Source: Oscillospiraceae bacterium
Lineage (GTDB): Bacteria > Bacillota > Clostridia > Oscillospirales > Ruminococcaceae
Length of the DNA stretch: 5,005 bases
Assembly: GCA_031285945.1 (NCBI GenBank)
Contig: JAITVF010000123.1
Span: forward strand, 1-5,005
Direction of reading: 5' to 3'
How positions within the stretch are numbered: the stretch's first letter is position 1; each line of letters starts with the position of its first letter. Shown here one piece after another: positions 1-5,005 of this stretch. Position numbers and translations under genes: made by a program. The notes under the pieces were generated by a model that searched no databases, was not told the origin of the DNA, and saw only the letters and a program-made list of their open reading frames with translations.

Positions 1-34
1 TGTCTCCCCCCCCCCCCCCCTTCGGGGGGAGACA
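1..34. repeat. UUCG-type inverted repeat with an expanded poly-C arm
   Basis: The outer arms TGTCT (1-5) and AGACA (30-34) are perfect complements. Inside them lie a run of 15 C (6-20), then TTCG (21-24) and GGGGG (25-29). C16-C20 can pair with G25-G29 around a C(UUCG)G tetraloop, which leaves about ten C unpaired. Alternatively, six C pair with six G around a larger loop. No T-run follows on the + strand, so it is not a + strand intrinsic terminator as seen. Whether it ends a minus-strand transcript depends on sequence left of the window. The excess C may be slippage expansion or a homopolymer sequencing error. Confidence 0.7.
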
Positions 35-103
35 CACAGGTAAATAGATATGCTCTAATTTATAAAGAAAAAGCGCTTTGCGGCCGATATATAAAGAAGA
101 CGA

Positions 104-121
104 TATCAGGCTTGCCTGATA
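104..121. promoter_or_regulatory. 18-bp palindrome before the first gene, candidate operator or RNA hairpin
   Basis: TATCAGGC (104-111) and GCCTGATA (114-121) are perfect complements around TT. As DNA this is the size and symmetry of a dimeric repressor site. As RNA it folds into a 7-bp stem capped by CUUG and closed by G-C, a known stable tetraloop arrangement. It ends 2 nt before the GGGAG ribosome-binding sequence at 124-128, so bound protein or the hairpin itself could affect expression of the gene that follows. The symmetry is seen directly; a regulatory role is inferred. I find no convincing -35/-10 pair in bases 35-103. Confidence 0.45.
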
Positions 122-128
122 AAGGGAG

Positions 129-653
129 ATGAGCGCGGTGGTTATAGGGCCCAACGGGCGGACTTTTATTAATACGGCCGGCAGGGACCGGTATCTTTCC
201 AGCGCATACTTCGGCGCGGTAAACGCTAAGTTCTCGAGGCTGCGCATAAAGATGGACGATTATAAATCGCCCAAGCAGCTCAGCCTTCCCCCGCCCGCAG
301 CTCTAGACTCTAAAACCGATGTTCTTATAGCCGACGAGGTCATGATCGGGGCGGGCTCGGACGAGGCCATGGCAACAAGGCTTGAAAAGCGGCTTAAGGA
401 GCTGCCGGCCGTCTCGGACGCGATTGTCGGGCGCTTTGACGAGGACTCGAGCCTTGTGCTGAGGACAGTGGGCTTTTCAATAGATAAAAAGGGTGAAATG
501 GTGGCGAGGGGCGCCTATCGCAAGGACGGCGGCAAGGACGACCTCCACTTCAAGGTAAGGCTGGGCAACCTCAGCGAGAAGACGGTGACCCTCATGTCCC
601 GCTTTGAGCGCGAGTTCGATAAGCAGGCCTTTGGGCTGGATATCAGGATTTAG
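129..653 (+). CDS. Unrecognised 174-residue soluble protein
   Basis: I do not recognise this family. The protein is hydrophilic and charged, with no signal peptide or membrane segment. A proline-rich stretch near residues 53-57 (PPPAA) separates an N-terminal part from a longer part that starts KTDVLIADEV and includes a charged segment at about 81-92 likely to be helical, followed by alternating strand-like sequence. An in-frame TAA at 120-122 closes the frame upstream, so the gene is not visibly truncated at its 5' end. The start is ambiguous. ATG at 129 directly abuts the GGGAG (124-128), which is too close for normal spacing. GTG at 138, codon 4, lies 9 nt downstream of it and may be the true start. 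An intrinsic terminator follows the stop, suggesting a single-gene transcript. Codon use is GC-rich and matches comEC. Coding status is fairly likely; function is unknown. Confidence 0.65.
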   Translation: MSAVVIGPNGRTFINTAGRDRYLSSAYFGAVNAKFSRLRIKMDDYKSPKQLSLPPPAALDSKTDVLIADEVMIGAGSDEAMATRLEKRLKELPAVSDAIVGRFDEDSSLVLRTVGFSIDKKGEMVARGAYRKDGGKDDLHFKVRLGNLSEKTVTLMSRFEREFDKQAFGLDIRI

Positions 654-697
654 AGGGCGGCGTTCATAGGCGCGGGCGAATAAACGCGGGTAATAAG

Positions 698-722
698 GCG
701 GGGATTTCTTTTCCCGCTTTTT
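698..722 (+). terminator. Rho-independent terminator after the first gene
   Basis: GCGGGGA (698-704) pairs with TTCCCGC (711-717), with one G-T wobble, around a 6-nt loop, and TTTTT (718-722) follows. The AA just before the stem can also pair with the first T residues. It lies about 45 nt after the stop of the 129-653 gene and before the VOC gene, so it separates that gene from the VOC-comEC pair. Confidence 0.7.
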
Positions 723-760
723 GTGTCGGGCGTAGCTTTTGCATGAAAACAAGCCCTAAC

Positions 761-765
761 GGAGG
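761..765 (+). promoter_or_regulatory. Ribosome binding site that sets the VOC gene start
   Basis: GGAGG lies 7 nt before the ATG at 773. A longer reading from ATG 743 would place this sequence inside the coding region and has no comparable upstream site, so 773 is preferred. Confidence 0.8.
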
Positions 766-772
766 AAGCGTA

Positions 773-1159
773 ATGGACATTAAAATGGGCGCGATTGTTC
801 TCGATTCTGATAATTCGGAGGCTCTTTCGGATTTTTACAGCAGCCTTCTCGGCTGGGAGAAGATACGCTACGACGAAGAGTGGATCATAGTCAAAAGCGA
901 AAAGGACGAGGGAACGCCTCTGGTTTTCCAGCAGGCGGAACACTACTTAAGGCCGGTATGGCCCGCCGAAAAGGACAGCCAGCAGCAGATGCTCCACTTG
1001 GATTTTTATGTGGACGAGGTTGCCCCGGCGGTAGAGTACGCGCTTTCACTCGGGGCCGCGTTATCGCCGGTGCAGCTTGTGGATTACTGGCGGGTTCTGC
1101 TCGACCCCGCGGGCCATCCCTTTTGTATTTTGCCCAACAAGCCGCCGGACGGCAATTAG
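773..1159 (+). CDS. VOC superfamily (glyoxalase/bleomycin-resistance fold) protein
   Basis: This is a 128-residue cytosolic protein of the vicinal oxygen chelate fold, most like the Glyoxalase_6 type. The first half-module spans about residues 4-55 and begins AIVLDSDN followed by ALSDFYSSLLGWE, the usual opening strand and helix. The second half-module, about 72-120, has the strand LHLDFYVDE (His75, Asp77) and ends DPAGHPFCIL, the family's terminal signature. Members bind small molecules or metals, or act on glyoxal-type or antibiotic substrates; nothing here identifies a substrate. The length is normal for a single-domain member. The start at 773 is chosen from the GGAGG at 761-765. It is 58 nt upstream of comEC on the same strand with no terminator between, so the two are probably cotranscribed, although no functional link to DNA uptake is known. 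Family assignment is firm; function is open. Confidence 0.9.
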   Translation: MDIKMGAIVLDSDNSEALSDFYSSLLGWEKIRYDEEWIIVKSEKDEGTPLVFQQAEHYLRPVWPAEKDSQQQMLHLDFYVDEVAPAVEYALSLGAALSPVQLVDYWRVLLDPAGHPFCILPNKPPDGN

Positions 1160-1217
1160 GGCTTATTAAATTCGCGGACGGCCGGGGGCGTCTGTTCGCT
1201 CAAAAGGTGGTTAAGCC

Positions 1218-3296
1218 GTGAAGCGGCCGCTTTTGACGGTCGGGCTCAGCTTTGCCCTGGGGACATGGGCGGCTTTTGTTATACCTATGCCCGCCCTTTT
1301 GGTCTCGGCCGCCTGCGGCGCGGCGGGGGCCGTGATAGCGGTGGCAAAAAAAGAGACGATCATTCTTCCCGTTGTGCTGCTAAGCCTTGCGGCCGCTCTG
1401 GCCAATCAGGTTTTATGGGAAAGGCGCAGCGCGCGTCCCCTTGAAGAAGGAGCGCGAGGCGGCGAGATTGTTACCGTTGCGGGAGTTGTTACCGAGGCGC
1501 GGCTTTCCGCTCCTGGCTATACGTTTTTTATAGAAGGCAGCTTTGTGGAGGCGGGCCTTCCCGATACGGCCCTTCGCGTTCGGGGATACGGCGAGCTTGA
1601 GTGCCTGCCGGGAGACGCCGTGTTGTGCAGGGTGCGCCTGAGCCCCCTGACGGGCGGGGTAAGCTATTATCGTTCACGGGGGATTATCGTATCCTCCACG
1701 CTGATATCCTGGGAGGAATATAACGAGCCGGGGCTTTGGGGGAGTATTACCCGCGCCGCGATATTGCTGCGGGAGAGGATGATCGGGAATCTTGCCGACA
1801 GCCTGCCCGCCGAAATTGCCGCGGTTCAGTCGGGGATGGTTCTGGGCGACCGCTCCCGTATGGATACCGAGGACGCTGAGGCCCTTAACAGGGCGGGTAC
1901 GGTTCATCTTATGTCGGTGTCGGGGCTTCATCTTTCAATAGTGGTGGGCTGTCTGGGCGCGCTTTTGACCCGGCTTGGGGCGCCAAAGAGGCTGCGGGCG
2001 GCGGTTTCGGCCGCCGGCGCGGTATTCTTTGCCTTTCTCACGGGTTTTTCGCCTTCGCTTACACGGGCGCTTATTATGACGCTGATTGTTCTTTTGGGGG
2101 ATATTCTTTCAAGGCGCGGAGATTCGCTAAATTCTCTGGGCTTTTCGCTGATTGTCATATCCGCCGCGAGGCCCTTCTGGCTGCTGTCGGGCGGGCTGTG
2201 GCTGAGCGCGTCCTCTACCGCCGGAATAGCCGTTCTTTCAAAGCCGCTTCGCGGCAAGGTAAGAGAGCTCTACAGCGGCGCGGGGCCCGCCGTTAAGCTC
2301 TTGGCGAGAATCTTTTGGGGGGCGGGGGCTACGTCTCTGAGCGCCTATGCCTTTTCCTTGCCCGTTTTGCTCCTGACAGGCGGATGGGCCTCGCTCGTGT
2401 CGCCGGTATCTAACGTTCTGATCGCTCCCCTTGCGACCGTTTCGCTGCTGAGCGGAATTGCCTGCGCTAGTTTACCCACTGTTATCATTGCGCCATTCGC
2501 GGCGGTTTCGACCATATGCATCAGGCTTATAATTTCCATATCCCGGCTTATGGCGAAAATCCCCCTTGTATTTTCCCTGGATGATTTATGGCGGGTGGTC
2601 TTCTTTATAGCCGCCGTTATTATGATTATTCTGCTTATTAAGTGGCGGGCGGAAAAGGCGCTGTGGTCTTACGCCTCGGCGCTGCTGGTCGCCGTGTTTT
2701 CTCTGGGGAGCGCGATGGACGCGGTTTCCTCCGTAAATCAGGTGGAGATCATTGCCCTTAACGAGTCGGGCCCGACGGTTTTGATACGGGGGGACGCCGC
2801 CGCGGTGGTGGGAACGCCCGATCAGTATGAGATTTCACAGCTTATTAGCTATCTCGGGTACCGGGGGATAAAAAGAGTTGACGCTATTATAGCCTTCGAC
2901 TGCCCCGAGCAGGTGACCTCGGGGCTTATCCGGCTTGCGGAGCGCTATCCCGGAGGGCTGATAACAGGCCCCGGAGACGATTATGTTCTGGGGCAGATGC
3001 GCTTGGCTCTTCCCGGCGCTGAGGTGGCTTCCTCGGGTTACGCGGATATTACCCTTCTGGACAGCGTAAAAGTGTCGGTTTCCCCAACGGGGGAGGTTGA
3101 GCTGATTGCGGGAGAGGACAGGATAAGAATAATAAAGTCGCGGGAAAAATACGAGCGCGAGGCTCCGCCCTCGAGATCTGTGGATATGCGCATTTACGAG
3201 GAAGGTGTTCTTGTATTTACAGAAAAAACCCCGCCGGCGTTTGAGCCGGCGGGGGCCGCGATATTCGGCGAGCGGCGGGTTGTGGTCAGGGCGTGA
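1218..3296 (+). CDS. comEC: ComEC/Rec2 family competence membrane protein with a degenerate C-terminal domain
   Basis: ComEC forms the inner-membrane channel that carries single-stranded DNA into the cell during transformation. This 692-residue copy starts at GTG 1218 with AGGTGG (1205-1210) 7 nt upstream. Hydrophobic segments fill residues 5-65. An OB-like DUF4131 region follows at about 82-165, with the typical PGD turn at 131-133. The polytopic Competence domain covers about 200-475 and shows the family hallmarks HLMSVSGLHLS (230-240) and SPSLTRALIM (278-287). The C-terminal part, about 505-690, sits where other ComEC proteins carry a metallo-beta-lactamase-like domain. It keeps the GIKRVDAII strand, but the usual HPDADH metal motif is replaced by AFDCPEQ (559-565) and the DVGQGD region reads ALNESG. 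Nuclease activity from this domain is therefore unlikely. The usual downstream holA is absent. The coding sequence near codons 669-679 also holds a hairpin that looks like a terminator for the opposing gene. Confidence 0.93.
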   Translation: MKRPLLTVGLSFALGTWAAFVIPMPALLVSAACGAAGAVIAVAKKETIILPVVLLSLAAALANQVLWERRSARPLEEGARGGEIVTVAGVVTEARLSAPGYTFFIEGSFVEAGLPDTALRVRGYGELECLPGDAVLCRVRLSPLTGGVSYYRSRGIIVSSTLISWEEYNEPGLWGSITRAAILLRERMIGNLADSLPAEIAAVQSGMVLGDRSRMDTEDAEALNRAGTVHLMSVSGLHLSIVVGCLGALLTRLGAPKRLRAAVSAAGAVFFAFLTGFSPSLTRALIMTLIVLLGDILSRRGDSLNSLGFSLIVISAARPFWLLSGGLWLSASSTAGIAVLSKPLRGKVRELYSGAGPAVKLLARIFWGAGATSLSAYAFSLPVLLLTGGWASLVSPVSNVLIAPLATVSLLSGIACASLPTVIIAPFAAVSTICIRLIISISRLMAKIPLVFSLDDLWRVVFFIAAVIMIILLIKWRAEKALWSYASALLVAVFSLGSAMDAVSSVNQVEIIALNESGPTVLIRGDAAAVVGTPDQYEISQLISYLGYRGIKRVDAIIAFDCPEQVTSGLIRLAERYPGGLITGPGDDYVLGQMRLALPGAEVASSGYADITLLDSVKVSVSPTGEVELIAGEDRIRIIKSREKYEREAPPSRSVDMRIYEEGVLVFTEKTPPAFEPAGAAIFGERRVVVRA
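3223..3254 (-). terminator. Minus-strand intrinsic terminator inside the comEC coding sequence
   Basis: On the minus strand CCCCGCCGGC, a 6-nt loop and GCCGGCGGGG form a perfect 10-bp stem (3229-3254), followed at once by six T (3228-3223). This is a textbook rho-independent terminator. It lies about 50 nt past the stop of the deacetylase remnant and within the last ~25 codons of comEC, where it encodes TPPAFEPAGA. In the + direction no T-run follows, so comEC transcription should not stop here. Confidence 0.85.
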
Positions 3297-3305
3297 GGAA
3301 CGCCC

Positions 3306-3542
3306 CTAGCCGCCCTTATGCTGTCTCCCCTCAAAATCCACGGTATAGGGTCTTGGGTGTATAAGCTCGGAGACAGTTGCGAAATCGTAGCCCTCGGCGC
3401 GTATGGCCTCTATAATCTGTGGCAGGGCGTCGGGCGTGTTTTTTGCGCCGCTGTGAAAGAGCATTATGGAGCCGTTGCGCAGTCTCCTTAAAATTCTTTC
3501 CTGCATTTCGTCGGGGGTGGGGTTGCGGTAATCGAGGCTGTC
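3306..3542 (-). pseudogene. 3' remnant of a polysaccharide deacetylase (NodB domain) gene
   Basis: Intact members remove acetyl or related groups from peptidoglycan or other polysaccharides outside the cytoplasm. Only the C-terminal end remains. The minus-strand reading DSLDYRNPTPDEMQERIL, then GSIMLFHSG and EGYDFATVSELI, matches the last strands of the NodB fold, including the conserved His of the LFH motif. The catalytic TFDDG motif, the HxxxH metal site and any signal peptide are missing. Homology begins with GAC at 3540-3542. The frame stays open to a TGA at 3600-3602 but reads unrelated, AT-richer sequence, and the only ATG in the remnant (3504-3506) lies inside the conserved domain without a good ribosome site. 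It converges on comEC with a 9-nt gap, and its likely native terminator is at 3223-3254. The upstream half is not in this window. A nonfunctional leftover is the best call; a translated fragment cannot be excluded. Confidence 0.8.
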
Positions 3543-3545
3543 CCT

Positions 3546-3639
3546 GATGCATATGGAAACCAGAAGTGAAAATTGCTGATGACTATGCGGATTTAAACAT
3601 CAATAATCCTGACTCAAAAGAAAATCAGCAATATGCATC
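3546..3639. repeat. Nested inverted repeat across the ATPase 3' end and the deacetylase junction
   Basis: The 16-base sequence ATCAGCAATATGCATC (3624-3639), within the last codons of the ATPase gene, has its complement split in two on the left: GATGCATAT (3546-3554) and ATTGCTGAT (3572-3580), separated by 17 nt. Both halves keep the nested order expected of one inverted repeat with an insertion in one arm. The left arm starts within a few bases of where deacetylase homology ends. On the minus strand the 9-bp inner stem is followed by TTT, so it could also be a weak, long-loop transcript end. Its role is unknown. Confidence 0.45.
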
Positions 3640-4814
3640 GTCTTAATGCCTTGATAGTTACCGCCCGCAAACTCATCGGCTCGCAGGACATATTTGGGGT
3701 AATTATCGGCAATCCCGAGAAGCCTTCCGTACTCCCTCTGCTCGGTGGCCTCCCGCTCAATCCGCTCCGCGATTTGGATATACAGCTTATCTTCCTGCCT
3801 TGTTGCGACAAAATCAATCTCCGCGTCGCCGATTTTGCCGACGCAGACCTCATAGCCCCGCCGGATCAGCTCGAGATACACCAGATTCTCCAGCATGGCG
3901 GATACGCTGCCGGGCGTGTAGCCGAGCACGGCGTGACGAAAGGCGGGATCACTGAGGTAAAACTTCTCCTGCGTCTTTAGAAGCTCCTTGCCACCAATAT
4001 CATATCGGGAGCAGCGGTGCAGGATAAACGCGCCTTCCAGCTTATTCAGATAGCTGTACACTGTCTCGTTATCCACGGAACGCTGCTCACTTTTCAAATA
4101 TTTAGCGATGGACGCGGCCGAAAACGTCCGCCCGACATTGTCAAAAGAAAACCGCACTATACGCTCAAGCTGATCAACCTTGCGGATTTGATTCCGCTTT
4201 ACAATATCCGTGAAGACGGTAGAGTTATAGATATCCCGGACAATCGCGTATGCCTCGTCAGGTTCATACTCGCGCAGGTGGATGGCGGGAAACCCGCCGA
4301 AACGGAGGAATCGCACAAATTCTTCTCGGCTGGATAAGCCCGGGGAACCGTATTCTTTACGAAACTCAAGATACTCTGCGAAGGAAAGCGGGAATACCTG
4401 GATCGAAACATACCGCCCCGTCAGGTAGGTTGATATCTCGGACGACATCATGCGGGAATTGGACCCGGTCACATAGATATCAACGTCGAAGTCGGTCATG
4501 AAAGAGTTGACCGCTTTTTCCCAAGACTGCACCTCCTGAATTTCATCCAGAAACAGGTAGGTCTTCCCGTTTGGCGTGAGACGCCGCTTCACTTCTTCAT
4601 ACAAGAGCGCCGCTGTTTTGATATCCTCATGCTGCAGGGAATCAAAATTGTAGGGCAAAATCTTTTCATCAGCCACACCGCGGCGACGCAGTTCTTCCGC
4701 AATCATTTTGAGAATCGTAGATTTTCCGCACCGGCGAACGCCGGAGAGCACCTTGACAAAGGGCATATTCGTGTATGCCATCGCTTTATTGATATAACTG
4801 GGTCTTGGAACCAA
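3600..4814 (-). CDS. AAA_14/DUF4143 family ATPase (COG1373-like)
   Basis: This 404-residue protein belongs to a widespread group of P-loop ATPases with a restriction-endonuclease-like C-terminus, whose cellular role is not established. Residues 25-33 form the Walker A motif GVRRCGKST, and YLFLDEIQ (86-93) is Walker B with its catalytic DE. TGSNSRMM (116-123), followed by LTGRY and FPLSFAEYLEF, is the family's sensor region, and GGFP (173-176) is another hallmark. A helical region links to DUF4143, where ENLVYLEL (309-316), AEIDFVA (331-337) and YIQIAE (345-350) fit the PD-(D/E)XK-like core. All key motifs look intact and the length is typical. The start is TTG at 4814: it has a near-perfect Shine-Dalgarno sequence, while the more upstream ATG codons lie in or before the promoter and the next ATG would remove the conserved N-terminus. 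No partner gene is adjacent. Base composition is clearly less GC-rich than comEC, suggesting recent acquisition. Confidence 0.92.
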   Translation of the reverse strand: MVPRPSYINKAMAYTNMPFVKVLSGVRRCGKSTILKMIAEELRRRGVADEKILPYNFDSLQHEDIKTAALLYEEVKRRLTPNGKTYLFLDEIQEVQSWEKAVNSFMTDFDVDIYVTGSNSRMMSSEISTYLTGRYVSIQVFPLSFAEYLEFRKEYGSPGLSSREEFVRFLRFGGFPAIHLREYEPDEAYAIVRDIYNSTVFTDIVKRNQIRKVDQLERIVRFSFDNVGRTFSAASIAKYLKSEQRSVDNETVYSYLNKLEGAFILHRCSRYDIGGKELLKTQEKFYLSDPAFRHAVLGYTPGSVSAMLENLVYLELIRRGYEVCVGKIGDAEIDFVATRQEDKLYIQIAERIEREATEQREYGRLLGIADNYPKYVLRADEFAGGNYQGIKTMHIADFLLSQDY

Positions 4815-4817
4815 GAT

Positions 4818-4830
4818 ATCACCGCCTTTC
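4818..4830 (-). promoter_or_regulatory. Near-perfect ribosome binding site selecting a TTG start
   Basis: On the minus strand GAAAGGCGGTGAT matches the complement of the Bacillota 16S rRNA 3' end (GAAAGGAGGTGAT) at 12 of 13 positions. Its GGCGG core is 7 nt from the TTG at 4814. This decides the start of the ATPase and may offset the weak initiation codon. Confidence 0.85.
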
Positions 4831-4836
4831 AAGAAA

Positions 4837-4865
4837 AGTATACCGCAAAACATGCCAGATGTAAA
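4837..4865 (-). promoter_or_regulatory. Near-consensus housekeeping sigma promoter of the ATPase gene
   Basis: On the minus strand TTTACA (4865-4860) and TATACT (4842-4837) are separated by exactly 17 nt. Each differs from the consensus at one position. The predicted transcript start near 4830 gives a leader of only about 16 nt that begins almost at the Shine-Dalgarno sequence. No operator symmetry is obvious around it, so constitutive expression is plausible. Confidence 0.85.
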
Positions 4866-4931
4866 TACTTTTGCGGATATAATATAAAAGTACAAATTGT
4901 TTGCGCAGCGAAGGGGACTATATTGACATAA

Positions 4932-5005
4932 TCTCCATCGATTCACGAATTTAAAGAAAGTATTCCGGAACATATTTGGAGTCATATTGAAAAGCTCTAC
5001 GAGTC
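4932..5005 (+). other. Possible gene fragment running off the right edge
   Basis: After a TAA at 4929-4931, one + strand frame is open to the window end and reads protein-like sequence including IHEFKESIPEHIWSHIEKLY. There is no ATG, GTG or TTG in this stretch, so it would be a remnant or use a rare start. It is too short to assign to a family, and chance is a real alternative. Confidence 0.2.

Noticed and set aside
61..98. Direct repeat TATAAAGAA at 61-69 and 90-98
   Set aside because: Two short copies in AT-rich leader sequence; not distinguishable from chance and not matched to a promoter pair.
743..772. Starting the VOC protein ten codons earlier at ATG 743
   Set aside because: The GGAGG at 761-765 would fall inside the gene, and the VOC fold begins just after residue 1 of the 773 start.
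3289..3305. GGGCG/CGCCC stem over the comEC stop as a + strand terminator
   Set aside because: The stem is only 5 bp and no T-run follows, so it does not qualify.
3331..3552. 73-codon minus-strand frame with an ATG start overlapping the deacetylase remnant
   Set aside because: It is a shadow in another frame, rich in Arg, His and Gln, while the alternative frame clearly encodes NodB-type sequence.
3548..3648. A + strand frame reading WKPEVKIADDYADLNIN and onward to a TAA at about 3646
   Set aside because: It is only about 32 codons, has no start codon, and half of it is antisense to the ATPase C-terminus; an open frame this long is common by chance.
4815..4985. Extending the ATPase to the ATG at 4985 (57 more residues)
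   Set aside because: The extension spans the promoter and Shine-Dalgarno sequence and has no family-like residues before VPRPSYINKA.

Overview
This window looks like chromosomal DNA of a GC-rich member of the Bacillota, probably an uncultured gut-type Clostridia. That is an inference from three things: a ComEC/Rec2 protein of the Firmicutes type, strong AGGAGG-like ribosome binding sites, and a Clostridia-style polysaccharide deacetylase tail. No rRNA, tRNA, CRISPR array or recognisable IS transposase is visible.

Layout: bases 1-128 carry no gene but hold two hairpins. One is a UUCG-type stem with an oversized run of 15 C. The other is an 18-bp palindrome lying directly before the ribosome binding site of the first gene. 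A rightward block follows: an unrecognised 174-codon gene (129-653), an intrinsic terminator (about 698-722), a small VOC/glyoxalase-fold protein (773-1159), and comEC (1218-3296). The VOC gene and comEC are 58 nt apart and are probably cotranscribed. The ComEC protein keeps the OB-like N-terminal region and the Competence membrane domain. Its C-terminal metallo-beta-lactamase-like domain appears to have lost its metal-binding motif.

After comEC the coding switches to the minus strand. Only the last ~79 codons of a NodB-type polysaccharide deacetylase remain, converging on comEC with a 9-nt gap. Its intrinsic terminator appears to sit inside the comEC coding sequence (3223-3254). Upstream of the remnant, near 3543, both the deacetylase homology and the GC-rich composition stop. 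AT-richer DNA follows, carrying an AAA_14/DUF4143 ATPase gene (minus, 3600-4814) with a near-consensus promoter, a very short leader, a near-perfect Shine-Dalgarno sequence and a TTG start. A nested inverted repeat lies at this junction. The simplest reading is that an ATPase cassette was acquired by insertion or rearrangement and broke the deacetylase gene. The other end of the cassette is outside the window.

I see no convincing multi-gene novel system. The best leads are the decayed catalytic motif in ComEC, the antisense terminator inside comEC, the ATPase/deacetylase junction, and the two hairpins near the left edge.
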